Below are positions 50,285-60,390 of a stretch of 64,000 nucleotides of DNA, piece by piece. Source of the DNA: Roseovarius nanhaiticus (lineage in GTDB: Bacteria; Pseudomonadota; Alphaproteobacteria; Rhodobacterales; Rhodobacteraceae); the NCBI RefSeq assembly GCF_900156535.1, contig NZ_FTNV01000002.1, forward strand, positions 186,001 through 250,000, given 5' to 3'. Each line of letters starts with the position of its first letter. Position 1 is the stretch's first letter. The position numbers and the translations under genes were made by a program. Below the pieces are notes generated by a model, which was given only the letters and a program-made list of their open reading frames with translations, did no database searches and was not told where the DNA came from.

Positions 50285-52323
50285 CGGCGCCCCTCGCGCA
50301 GCCAGGCACCCGTTATCAAGGCAGCGATCAGCGCCAAGACAAGCCACGCAGGCAAAAGGGGCGTCAGCGTCACCGATTGCGTCACATAGGCGCCGCGTGG
50401 CGTGATTCCCAGCCATCCTCGCCCGGCGGCCGGGCGCCCCTCGCGTACCGCGCGGATATTCGGGACGCCCTCCTCAATCGCACGGATCCCGCCGCCCGTG
50501 CCGTCGATCAGAGGCTCCAGCGCATCGCCCGTGGCGATCGTCTGCTCAAATTCCAGAGGAGCGGCGGGGCCGAGGCCGATCACAGCCGTCTGGTCGCCAC
50601 TGGCAAGCCGATAAAGACCGATCATCGGCCCCTCAAAGATCGCCTCGAATCGGCCCGGCGACACCTCGTCGAGCGGCATCGTCACCTCGGCCCCGTCCGG
50701 CCCGGTGATGGTCACGTCATCCACATCATCGCCCAGCGACCGGCGGATGATGCGCATGGTCTGGCCCGTCGCCTCGGCCCAGAGCGCCTCTTCCTCCAGC
50801 TCCGGCTCCTTCATCATCCAATGAGCGAGACGGCGCAGCAATTCCAGCTGCGGACCGCCCCCCTCATAGCCACGATTCCAGAGCCAGGCGTGATCGGACG
50901 CCAGAAGCGACACGCGCCCCTCACCGACGCGGTTCAGCATCAACAGGGGCGCATCCTCGGCCCCCGACATCAGCACGTCGCCCGAAGGCGCGCCCACCTC
51001 GATCTGGCGCAGCCAGCGGCCCCACGGCCCGTCATGCATCGCGCGCAGGCCTGCGGTAACGGGATGACGCTCGCCCAGATCGGTGATCTCTGGGCGGTAC
51101 GCCTCGCTCATCACGCGGGCCGTCGGTGCGGCGGGCACAATCGCCTCCAGGGGCGAGCGGTAAAGGCTGTTTGCCCCCGCGAAATCCGGCCCGGCGGCAA
51201 AGAGCACCGCACCACCGCCCCGCACATAATCGGCGACATTTTCCAGATAGAGCGCGGGCAGGATGCCGCGCCGCTTGTAGCGGTCAAAGATGATCAGATC
51301 GAAATCGTCGATCTTTTCGAGGAACAGCTCGCGCGTGGGAAAGGCGATCAGGCTCAGCTCGTCCACCGGCACGCCGTCCTGCTTTTCGGGCGGGCGAAGG
51401 ATGGTGAAATGCACCAGATCGACCGAGCTGTCGGATTTCAGGAGATTGCGCCATGTGCGCCCGCCGGCATGAGGCTCGCCCGAGACGAGCAGGACACGCA
51501 GGCGGTCCCGCACGCCGTTGATCTGCACCAGCGCGGTATTGTTGCGCGCGGTCAACTCGCCCTCGCCCTCGGGCGTGACGAATTCGAGCACGTTGCGCCC
51601 GCCATGGGGCAAGGCGAGGGGTAATTCGATAGGACGGCCCACCGGCACGGTAAAGCGTTGGGGACGCTCCCCATCGACGGAGATATCCAGCGGCACCTCG
51701 GCATCATCGGGGGCCGCGCCGCTATCCTCGATCCGCAGGGTCAGCGTAATTTCCTCATCCAGAATGGCAAAGGCCGGCGCGCCCTCTACAATCAGGCGCC
51801 TGTCCCAGTCCGTCTCGCGGCCGGTATGCAACAGGTGCAGCGGCGCGGGTAGGCCGGGGGCGCGCTCCAGATCATGAAGGCGCCCGTCGCTGAGCAGGAA
51901 CATGCCCGCGATACGGCCCTGCGGCTCGCTTGCCAGCGCGTCGCCCAGCGCGGTCATCAACTGCGTGCCGCTATTGTCGGCGCCGTCGGCAACCTGCACG
52001 CGCCGCACCTCCACGCCTTCCGCTGCCAGCCGCGCCTCCAGCGTCTCCGCAGCCTCTGTCGTCATGGCGGCGCGATCCCCCAGTTGCTGGCTGGCGCTGC
52101 CATCCTCGACGATGACGGCGATATCGGTCAGATCCTCGCGATCCTCGCGGCTGAGGCCCGGCCCCATGAGTGCAGCAAGGATCAGGGCCGCCCCCGCCCC
52201 GCGCAGCGCCCAGCCGGACAGGCCCCGCCACACCGCCAGCGCCAGCGCGGTCAGGGCCATTCCTGCCAGCGCGGCGATCAGCCAGATCGGCAGAACCGGA
52301 TGGAAAACGATGACACTGGTCAT
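50281..52323 (-). CDS. Membrane protein with GATase-like domain, Bat-type operon
   Basis: 680 residues with two N-terminal helices (about 10-32 and 38-55), a VWA-like or Rossmann-like section (about 65-160), a beta-sandwich region, and a class I glutamine amidotransferase-like fold (about 275-400, including VADYVRGGGAVLFAAGPDFAG). A membrane helix (about 655-675) ends the protein. It is the last gene of moxR-DUF58-DUF4159 and overlaps the preceding gene by four bases. It probably acts in the envelope with its neighbours; the substrate is unknown. Confidence 0.75.
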   Translation of the reverse strand: MTSVIVFHPVLPIWLIAALAGMALTALALAVWRGLSGWALRGAGAALILAALMGPGLSREDREDLTDIAVIVEDGSASQQLGDRAAMTTEAAETLEARLAAEGVEVRRVQVADGADNSGTQLMTALGDALASEPQGRIAGMFLLSDGRLHDLERAPGLPAPLHLLHTGRETDWDRRLIVEGAPAFAILDEEITLTLRIEDSGAAPDDAEVPLDISVDGERPQRFTVPVGRPIELPLALPHGGRNVLEFVTPEGEGELTARNNTALVQINGVRDRLRVLLVSGEPHAGGRTWRNLLKSDSSVDLVHFTILRPPEKQDGVPVDELSLIAFPTRELFLEKIDDFDLIIFDRYKRRGILPALYLENVADYVRGGGAVLFAAGPDFAGANSLYRSPLEAIVPAAPTARVMSEAYRPEITDLGERHPVTAGLRAMHDGPWGRWLRQIEVGAPSGDVLMSGAEDAPLLMLNRVGEGRVSLLASDHAWLWNRGYEGGGPQLELLRRLAHWMMKEPELEEEALWAEATGQTMRIIRRSLGDDVDDVTITGPDGAEVTMPLDEVSPGRFEAIFEGPMIGLYRLASGDQTAVIGLGPAAPLEFEQTIATGDALEPLIDGTGGGIRAIEEGVPNIRAVREGRPAAGRGWLGITPRGAYVTQSVTLTPLLPAWLVLALIAALITGAWLREGRR

Positions 52324-55067
52324 TGGCCCAGCCTGTCGAGCAGCGCAGGCACATGGACCTGGTCGGATTTATAGTTGCCGGTCAGCACATGCATCACCAG
52401 ATTGACGCCGAAGCGGTAGGCCATTTCGCGCTGCCGCTCGCCCGCATAACCGCGCCCCACGGGCAATTGCGCGTTTCCGTTGGCGTCGATGGCCCAGGCG
52501 GCGGCCCAGTCATTCCCGCCGATCACCACGGGCGTTACCCCGTCATTGAGGTTGCGGAAGGGCATGCCCGGCGCCGCCTCGGCATCCTCGGGCGCGGCCT
52601 CGACCCAGACGGGACGGCCCGAATAGCGGCCGGGGAAGTCCTGCAGGAGGTAAAAGCCACGAGTCAGAACATGATCGTTCGGCACCGGCTCCAGCGGGGG
52701 GATATCCAGCGGCTGCGCCAGCCGCTGCAGCATCGCGCCATTGGGCGAGGACGCGCCGAAGCCCGCCACATCCGCGTCGCGCGTGTCGAAAAGGATCATG
52801 CCCCCGCTACGCAGATAGGCATTGAGCTTGGCATAGGCGGCGTCCGAGGGGATCGCCTGCGCGGGGCTGATGGGCCAGTAGAGAAGCGGAAAGAAGGCCA
52901 GCTCGTCCGTCTCCAGATCGACGCCCTGCGGCGCGGCGGGCTCTACCGTGGTGCGGAAGAAAAGCGTCTGGCCCAGCCCCTCGAGGCCCGCCTCAGACAG
53001 ATCGTCGAGCGGCGCGTCACCGGTCAGCACGTAGGCCAGCGTTACCTCGTCGGCGAGGGCGGCAGGCACGCGGTCCTGCGCCGTGCCGGGATCGGGCAGC
53101 ATCAGCAGGGCCGCGACCACAGCGGCGGCACGTGCGGGCAAGAGCCGCCCCGAGAGGCCCAGTGAGGCCAGGATATCCACGCTGAGCAGCAACAGTGCCG
53201 CCGCCAGCAGCCAGCCCATCAGCGGCGTCTCCTCGGCCCGGTCCAGCCCGATCACATTGGCGCGGGCGGGCCATGCGGCGGGCTCCAGCGCCGCGCCCGC
53301 GGCCATGATGTTGCGCGCGATGCGCCGCTCTTCGCCCTTGTAAAGGCCGGGGCGCAGGTCAGGGCCAAGATCATCCTCGAGCAGACGCTCGCCCGCGACG
53401 CCCGGCATGGTATCGCCGCTGCGCAGGATTCCGTAGCCGTCCAGAACCTCGGCGGGTTGCCACGTGGTCCCGGCGAGTTCCTCGGCGGCGGGCACGCCAT
53501 CGGTATCGGCGATGGCCAGCCGCTCCAGCATCTGCACGAAGAGGCCGGATAGGGGCAGGCTGCTCCATTCCGCGTTGGCGGTGACATGGAAGAGCACGAC
53601 CTGTCCCTGCCCGATGCGCTTGCGCGTGACCAGCGGCGTGCCGTCGCCCAACTGGGCGATTACCCGCTCGGCCAATGTGGGATCGGGCTGTGCCATGACC
53701 TGCGATGTCACGGTCACGTCATCGGGAATGGCGAGGCCCGCAAAGGGGCTGTCCTCGGCGAAGGGCGCCAGTGATTTGGGCGCGCCCCAGCTCATCGCGC
53801 CGCCCACGCTGCGGCCACCGGCACGCAGGCGGACGGGCATCAGCGGATCCTCGGCGCGGCGCGACACGTCGCTTGCGGCAAGGCGCGGACCGGCAAAGCG
53901 CACCAGCGTGCCGCCCTCCTCGGCCCAATCGCGCAGACCCTCCGCCTCACCGGGCGAGAGGGTGGCCACATCGGCCAGCACGATGGCGTCCGGGTTGGCA
54001 GGCAGGACATCCATCAGATTGCCGGTCAGCAGATCGGCGGTCGGCGCCAGCGCGCGGCTGAGGTAGTGGAGCGGCGACAAAAGCTCCAGCCCCTCACGAT
54101 CCTCACGCCCTGCGATCAACGCCACCTCCCGCCGGCCCAGCGCATCGCCCACCAGTTGCACGGCGCCCGCATGCCCCTGCCCCGCGATCTCGAAGCGTGT
54201 GACGCGGGCACGCAGCTCGGCCGGCAGGCTGAGCGCGCCGGTCCCTTCGCGCGCGCCCTCTTCAAGGGTGATCGGCAGGGTCGCCAAAACGCGCGGCGCA
54301 CCCGCCGGGTCGCGTCCATGGGCCAGAACATCGATCTGCCGCGCGGCGCCCGGCGCCAGCCGCTGCACGGTCAACTCCAGCGCGCCGCCCTCGCTCTGCG
54401 GCGGGGCCAGCGTCAGGAGCGGTGCCGTGCCCTCGCGGATCGTGACGTTGCCGCGCGCCTCCAAGGCGCTCAGCAGCGCCTCGCGCCCATCCCGCGCCAG
54501 CCCGTCAGACAGCCAGAGCGTGTCGAACGGACCCTCGGGCAGCAGCGTGCCGGCGCGCTCCATCGTCTCGGGCATCGGAGCCCAAGGCGCGGGGGCCATC
54601 CCGGTCAGCCGGGTGCGCCAGGCGCTTGCCGCCTGAAATTCCGGCGCCTCGGGCGCGCTCAGCTCGATCATCGCGGCAGTGCGCCCGTCGCGCCCCGCCT
54701 CGGCCAGCACACCGTTCAGAAGCGCGCGCGCCGCGCGATCATCGCGGGCCGACGCCCAACTGGCATCAAGCGCGATCAGCAGCGGGCGGTTGCCCGGCGC
54801 ATCGCCCTCATCGCGCGGGTTCAGGACCGGACCGGCCAGCCCAATAATGACCGCCGCCAGCGCCAGCATCCTAAGCAGAAGGAGCCACCACGGCGTGCGA
54901 TCCGCCGCGCTATCCTCGTCGCGCAGGCCCAAGAGCAGGGCAACACCGGGAAAGCGCCGCCGCACCGGCGCGGGCGGCACGGCGCGCAGCAGCACCCACA
55001 AAATAGGCAAAAGCGCCAGCGCGATCAGCAGCCAAGGCGCGGCGAAACCGATGGCCCCGATGGTCAT
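52320..55067 (-). CDS. BatA-like / DUF4159 membrane protein
   Basis: 915 residues. The N-terminus (about 1-90) matches the BatA-type opening with two membrane helices around RRRFPGVALLLGLR, followed by a VWA-like part (VWA metal site not complete). The C-terminal third is DUF4159, with LAYVLTGDAPLDDLSEAGLEGL and FPLLYWPI. One or two further membrane helices lie near 640-680. The start at 55067 overlaps the DUF58 stop (ATGA). Such large proteins accompany MoxR ATPases in alphaproteobacteria; the function is not established. Confidence 0.82.
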   Translation of the reverse strand: MTIGAIGFAAPWLLIALALLPILWVLLRAVPPAPVRRRFPGVALLLGLRDEDSAADRTPWWLLLLRMLALAAVIIGLAGPVLNPRDEGDAPGNRPLLIALDASWASARDDRAARALLNGVLAEAGRDGRTAAMIELSAPEAPEFQAASAWRTRLTGMAPAPWAPMPETMERAGTLLPEGPFDTLWLSDGLARDGREALLSALEARGNVTIREGTAPLLTLAPPQSEGGALELTVQRLAPGAARQIDVLAHGRDPAGAPRVLATLPITLEEGAREGTGALSLPAELRARVTRFEIAGQGHAGAVQLVGDALGRREVALIAGREDREGLELLSPLHYLSRALAPTADLLTGNLMDVLPANPDAIVLADVATLSPGEAEGLRDWAEEGGTLVRFAGPRLAASDVSRRAEDPLMPVRLRAGGRSVGGAMSWGAPKSLAPFAEDSPFAGLAIPDDVTVTSQVMAQPDPTLAERVIAQLGDGTPLVTRKRIGQGQVVLFHVTANAEWSSLPLSGLFVQMLERLAIADTDGVPAAEELAGTTWQPAEVLDGYGILRSGDTMPGVAGERLLEDDLGPDLRPGLYKGEERRIARNIMAAGAALEPAAWPARANVIGLDRAEETPLMGWLLAAALLLLSVDILASLGLSGRLLPARAAAVVAALLMLPDPGTAQDRVPAALADEVTLAYVLTGDAPLDDLSEAGLEGLGQTLFFRTTVEPAAPQGVDLETDELAFFPLLYWPISPAQAIPSDAAYAKLNAYLRSGGMILFDTRDADVAGFGASSPNGAMLQRLAQPLDIPPLEPVPNDHVLTRGFYLLQDFPGRYSGRPVWVEAAPEDAEAAPGMPFRNLNDGVTPVVIGGNDWAAAWAIDANGNAQLPVGRGYAGERQREMAYRFGVNLVMHVLTGNYKSDQVHVPALLDRLGQ

Positions 55068-55953
55068 CGCGCCCCCTCGCCCAGAAGGCGGTAAAGCTGC
55101 ATCAGCGCGGCCTGTGGGCTGGCATCCGTGTGATGGCAGAGATACTCCCACCCGGTCCGGCGGCAGAGCATGCGCAGCGCGTCCTTGCGCGCGGCCAGAC
55201 GCTCCAGATAGCGCGCGCGCAGGTCGCTGGCCTTTAGCGTCTCATGCGCCAGCGTGCCGCCGATGGATTCGAAAATCGCGCGGCCGCGATAGGGAAACGC
55301 CTCTTCTGCTGGATCAAGAATTTGCAGCAGGACACCGCCCACACCGCGATCGGCAGCCTCGCCCACGGCGCGCTCAATAGCCGCCATATCGCCGAAGAAA
55401 TCCGACAGGAAAAGCGCGCGCGCCTTCGGCGGCATGCCGCGCGCGTCAGGCGCGGCGTAGTCATCCGCGCCGCCGGGCGCGATCAGCATGGCCGCCAATC
55501 GCGTGATCTGGGCCGCGCCGCGCCGGGGCGGCAGCGCATGGCCCGAGAGGCCCACACGCTCGCCGCCCCGGTCCAGAACAATGGCTGCCGCCAGCGCCAG
55601 CAGCTGCGCGCGATCCGCCTTTTGTGGCAGGGCGGTATCGCTGGCAAAGCGCATCGAGGCCGCCGGATCGACCCAGAGCATGACGGTCTGCGCGATCTGC
55701 CATTCGCGCTCGCGCACGAACTCGGCGTCCGACCGCGCCGAACGGCGCCAGTCTATCTGGCGGCGCTGATCGCCCTCCTGAACCGGTCGGTATTGCCAAA
55801 AGTCATCACCCAGCCCGGCGCGCCGACGTCCATGCTGCCCCATAAGGACCGCCCCCGCCAAACGCTGCGCGCGCGCCAAGAGCGCGGGCAGGCGCGCCGC
55901 CTCGGCCTCGGCGCGGTTGCGCAGATTTGCGGCAGGAAGGGCGGCGGGCTCCA

Positions 55954-55954
<1 letters not shown>
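55064..55954 (-). CDS. DUF58 domain protein
   Basis: 296-residue soluble protein. DUF58 core at about 45-130, with GDDFWQYRPVQEGDQRRQIDWRRSARSD split across residues 47-76, followed by a VWA-like domain with DPAASMRF where the metal-binding Ser-x-Ser is reduced. In MoxR operons DUF58 proteins are thought to be clients or adaptors. The start shares the A of TGATG with the moxR stop. Confidence 0.9.
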
Positions 55955-56991
<1,037 letters not shown>

Positions 56992-57010
56992 GGAAATTCT
57001 CCGGATTGGG

Positions 57011-57035
57011 CTATACTGTGACCTTGAGTGTATAG
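57011..57035. promoter_or_regulatory. Imperfect palindrome in moxR / DUF1285 intergenic region
   Basis: CTATAC at the left and GTATAG at the right enclose 13 bases with partial further symmetry, centred at 57023. It supplies TATACT or TATACA as a -10-like hexamer in either direction, so it may serve as promoter or operator for both genes. Confidence 0.4.
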
Positions 57036-57059
57036 CGCGAAGCGGAAATGGCAAAAGCA

Positions 57060-57638
57060 ATGAGCGACCATCCGATCACGACCCCGTCAGCGGACGGCAT
57101 CGCCGCCTCGGCGCAGGCCGCCACCAAGGGGCGCAAGATTCCCCCGGTGCATGACTGGAACCCGCCCTTTTGCGGCGATCTGGACATGCGCATCGCCCGC
57201 GACGGGACGTGGTTCTACCAAGGCACGCCCATTGGCAGACCCGGCCTCGTGCGGCTTTTCTCAACCATCCTGCGGCGCGACGAGGGCAAGTATTTCCTGG
57301 TGACCCCCGTCGAAAAGGTGGGGATCACCGTCGAGGATGCGCCATTCGTCGCCGTCGATTTCGACGTCCATGGCACGGGCCGCGATCAGCGCCTGACCTT
57401 TCACACCAACGTGGATGACAGCGTCACCGCCGGCCCGGACAATTCGATTCGCGTGGTGCGCGACAACGACACGGGCGAGCCGTCGCCCTATGTGCTGGTG
57501 CGCCATGATCTCGAGGCGCTGATCGACCGCAAGTCCTTCTACCGGCTGGTGGATATCGGCGTGCATCACGAGGGTTGGTTCGGCCTTTGGTCGCAGGGCG
57601 AATTCTTCGGCTTCATCCCCTCGGACGAGCTGCCCTGA
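57060..57638 (+). CDS. DUF1285 family protein
   Basis: 192-residue soluble protein of the DUF1285 family. Features are PPVHDWNPPFCGDLDMRIARDG and the repeated beta core GTPIGRPGLVRLFSTILRRDEGKYFLVTPVEKV. The fold is probably of the PH-like or UCP type. An alternative ATG at 57048 adds four residues; the ribosome site is weak for both. The function is unknown. It precedes tpa with a 116-base gap. Confidence 0.85.
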   Translation: MSDHPITTPSADGIAASAQAATKGRKIPPVHDWNPPFCGDLDMRIARDGTWFYQGTPIGRPGLVRLFSTILRRDEGKYFLVTPVEKVGITVEDAPFVAVDFDVHGTGRDQRLTFHTNVDDSVTAGPDNSIRVVRDNDTGEPSPYVLVRHDLEALIDRKSFYRLVDIGVHHEGWFGLWSQGEFFGFIPSDELP

Positions 57639-57754
57639 GCCCCGGCGCAACGCCGCTCTGGACTTATCGCCGAATCGCGGTTCAAGGTGCTAGGATATGG
57701 AATTGCACCGCGCCTGGCCCTTTTGCCGGGCCTGGACCAGGTGGAGGACACATG

Positions 57755-59152
57755 ATGGACGGCAAATTTCTGGACAACGATATCGACAAGGTCGTCGCAG
57801 CCGACCGCGCCCATGTGTGGCACCACCTCAGCCAGCACAAACCTTACGAGACATCCGATCCGCGTGTGATCGTCGAAGGCAAGGGCATGCGCGTCTGGGA
57901 CCAGAACGGCAAGGAGCATCTCGATGGCGTCTCGGGCGGCGTCTGGACGGTGAACGTGGGCTATGGCCGCGAGCGGATCGCCAACGCCGTGCGCGACCAG
58001 CTGATCAAGCTGAACTATTTTGCGGGCTCCGCAGGCTCGATCCCCGGCGCGGTCTTCTCCGAGCGTATTATCTCCAAGATGCCGGGTCTGACCCGTGTCT
58101 ACTTCACCAATTCCGGATCCGAGGCGAATGAGAAGGCGTTCAAGATGGTGCGCCAGATCGCGCACAAGCGGTATGGCGGCAAGAAGCACAAGATTCTCTT
58201 CCGCGAGCGCGACTACCACGGCACCACAATTGCCTGCCTGTCGGCGGGCGGTCAGCCCGAACGCAACGCGCAATACGGGCCCTACACGCCCGGTTTCGTT
58301 CCCGTGCCCCATTGCCTTGAATACCGCGCGCATGAACAGGGCTGGGGCGATCTGAGCGGCGAAGCCTATGGCGAGGCCGCGGCAAATGCCATCGAGGAGG
58401 TCATCCTGCGCGAAGGCCCCGACACCGTCGGCGCCATCTGCCTCGAGCCGGTGACAGCCGGCGGCGGCGTGATCGTCCCGCCCGAAGGGTACTGGCCCCG
58501 CGTGCAGGAAATCTGCCGCAAATACGACGTGCTGCTGCATATCGACGAGGTCGTCTGCGGCCTCGGGCGCACCGGTACGTGGTTCGGCTATCAGCATTAC
58601 GGCATCGAGCCTGATTTCGTGACCATGGCCAAGGGCGTCGCCAGTGGCTATGCCGCCATTGCCTGCTGCGTCACCTCCGAGCGGGTCTTTGACATGTTCA
58701 AGGACGACGCCAGTGATCCGATGAACTATTTCCGCGACATCTCCACTTTCGGTGGCTGCACGGCCGGTCCGGCAGCCGCGCTGGAGAACATGAACATCAT
58801 CGAAGAAGAGGGCCTGCTGGAAAATACCATCCAGATGGGCGATTACATGCTTGATCAGCTGCATGCCCTGAAGGACAAGCACGAGGTCATCGGCGATGTG
58901 CGCGGCAAGGGCCTCTTCCTGGGGGCCGAGCTGGTCAAGGACCGCACGACGCGCGAGCCGATGGAGGAAAAATCCGTCGCAGCCGTCACCGGCGATTGCA
59001 TGGCCCAGGGCGTGATCATCGGCATGACCAACCGCTCACTGCCGGGCTACAACAATACACTTTGCTACTCGCCCGCGCTTATCGCCACGAAAAGCGATAT
59101 CGACGAGCTGATAGAGGCCACAGACAAGGCTCTGACCAAAGTCTTTGGCTGA
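57755..59152 (+). CDS. tpa: Taurine--pyruvate aminotransferase
   Basis: 465-residue class III PLP aminotransferase. K293 in VTMAKGV binds the cofactor, and GSEANEKA and the RDYHGTT motif are present. The N-terminal DNDIDKVVAADRAHVWHHLSQH and the near-constant GKGMRVWD match Tpa as I recall it from roseobacters. It would move the amino group of taurine to pyruvate, giving alanine and sulfoacetaldehyde, which releases sulfite later. Other omega-aminotransferases are possible. GGAGG lies 8 bases before the ATG at 57755; the ATG at 57752 is nearly equivalent. Confidence 0.78.
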   Translation: MDGKFLDNDIDKVVAADRAHVWHHLSQHKPYETSDPRVIVEGKGMRVWDQNGKEHLDGVSGGVWTVNVGYGRERIANAVRDQLIKLNYFAGSAGSIPGAVFSERIISKMPGLTRVYFTNSGSEANEKAFKMVRQIAHKRYGGKKHKILFRERDYHGTTIACLSAGGQPERNAQYGPYTPGFVPVPHCLEYRAHEQGWGDLSGEAYGEAAANAIEEVILREGPDTVGAICLEPVTAGGGVIVPPEGYWPRVQEICRKYDVLLHIDEVVCGLGRTGTWFGYQHYGIEPDFVTMAKGVASGYAAIACCVTSERVFDMFKDDASDPMNYFRDISTFGGCTAGPAAALENMNIIEEEGLLENTIQMGDYMLDQLHALKDKHEVIGDVRGKGLFLGAELVKDRTTREPMEEKSVAAVTGDCMAQGVIIGMTNRSLPGYNNTLCYSPALIATKSDIDELIEATDKALTKVFG

Positions 59153-59164
59153 CAGGAATACCGT

Positions 59165-59200
59165 GTCTCTGCCGCGCGGGCCTTGGCCTGCGGCAGAGAC
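59165..59200 (+). terminator. Hairpin after tpa
   Basis: Perfect 11-bp stem GTCTCTGCCGC / GCGGCAGAGAC with a 14-base loop, 12 bases after the tpa stop. The T-tract is weak (AAGCTGTTT). Confidence 0.7.
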
Positions 59201-59207
59201 AAGCTGT

Positions 59208-59240
59208 TTCACTGTTCCGAAAATACTCCCGCCGGAGGCG
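59208..59240 (+). repeat. Copy of dispersed ATACTC repeat
   Basis: TTCACTGTTCC-GAAAATACTC followed by CGCC-GGA-GGCG. It lies between the tpa hairpin and the azlD stop, in the same orientation as the copies after ileS and upstream of ycjX. Confidence 0.75.
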
Positions 59241-59262
59241 TCCGCAGATCGCGACAGGGCGC

Positions 59263-59595
59263 CTAGCCCAAAAGGTAGAGCATGCCGTAAAGCGTCGCTG
59301 CGCCGGCCAGGATGGCCGCCACGACATTGCGCGTGGCGAGGCCGACAAGGATCGTGGCACAGGCCGCAGTCATGCGCGGCGCGTCCAGCGCGCCACCCGT
59401 CGCGGGCGGCCAGACCACCATGGGCGCAACGAGGCCGGGCAGCACCGCGACGGCGGTATAGCGCAGATGGCGCAGCACCCAGGCCGGCAGCGGACGATCC
59501 CCGATCAGTCCCAGAAAGACGAAGCGCAAGCCAAAGCTGCCCAGGCCGAGGCAGGCGATGGTGATCCACACGTCGAGTGCAGCGATATCCTTCAT
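59263..59595 (-). CDS. azlD: AzlD family branched-chain amino acid exporter subunit
   Basis: 110 residues with four hydrophobic segments, the small partner of AzlC. The opening LDVWITIACLGLGSFGLRFVF and the closing short GATLYG are typical. It starts on the azlC stop (ATGA). Together they would export branched-chain or related amino acids across the inner membrane. Confidence 0.85.
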   Translation of the reverse strand: MKDIAALDVWITIACLGLGSFGLRFVFLGLIGDRPLPAWVLRHLRYTAVAVLPGLVAPMVVWPPATGGALDAPRMTAACATILVGLATRNVVAAILAGAATLYGMLYLLG

Positions 59596-60308
59596 GGCGC
59601 GCGCTCCTTACGGGTCATCACCCATTCGGTCTGCGCGCCCGCCATCATGCCGGCCAATCCTGCCACCAGCAGCCCCATGCTGTAGGGGACGAAGGCCAAC
59701 ATCAGGGCCACCGCGATCGACACCAGCGCCGCGACCACATGCGCCGCCGTGCGCAGCATCGGCGCAATCATCGCAAGGAAGGTGATCGGCACCGCGAAAT
59801 CCAGCGCGAATTCGGGCGGGATGCGCCCGCCCACCAGCGAGCCAACGAGCGTGAATAGCAGCCAAAGCGGCATCAGCGGCGTCACGGCACCGAAATAGAA
59901 GGCGACCTTCTGCCGCGTGGTCCAATCCGGATGCTTCTCAAAGGCAAGGATGGAGCTGGCATAGGCCTGATCGACCATGCAATAGGCCACCAGCGCCCGC
60001 GTCCCCAGCGGCGCCTGCCCCAGATGCGGCGTCAGCGAGGCCGAATACATCGCCATGCGCAGATTGACGGCCAGCGCCGTGATCACCACGATGATCGTCG
60101 GCGCATGTTCCGACAAAAGCTGCACGGCGGTGAACTGCGCCGCGCCCGCCACGACCAGCACCGAGAACGCGAAAGTCTGCACGATGTCCAGCCCCGCCTC
60201 ACTGGCCACCACGCCAAAGAGGAGGGCGAAGGGCACGATGACGAGGATGAAGGGCGCGCCCGCGCCCACGCCTTGCCAGTAGGTGGATTTGGTGCTTTGT
60301 GGTGTCAT
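59592..60308 (-). CDS. azlC: AzlC family permease
   Basis: 238 residues with five to seven membrane segments. The AzlC hallmarks GAPFILVIVPFALLFGVVASEAGLD and GAAQFTAVQLL are present, with NLRMAMYSAS. It pairs with AzlD downstream. It diverges from fdhD; 82 bases separate the starts if fdhD begins at 60391. Confidence 0.92.
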   Translation of the reverse strand: MTPQSTKSTYWQGVGAGAPFILVIVPFALLFGVVASEAGLDIVQTFAFSVLVVAGAAQFTAVQLLSEHAPTIIVVITALAVNLRMAMYSASLTPHLGQAPLGTRALVAYCMVDQAYASSILAFEKHPDWTTRQKVAFYFGAVTPLMPLWLLFTLVGSLVGGRIPPEFALDFAVPITFLAMIAPMLRTAAHVVAALVSIAVALMLAFVPYSMGLLVAGLAGMMAGAQTEWVMTRKERAP

Positions 60309-60390
60309 GACGGCTGCCCCCGCGCGGCTGACGGCGCTGCGCCCGGCGCGCCGTTTGCGTGGGCTTAGCCGCCCGGCACAGGAGATGCAA

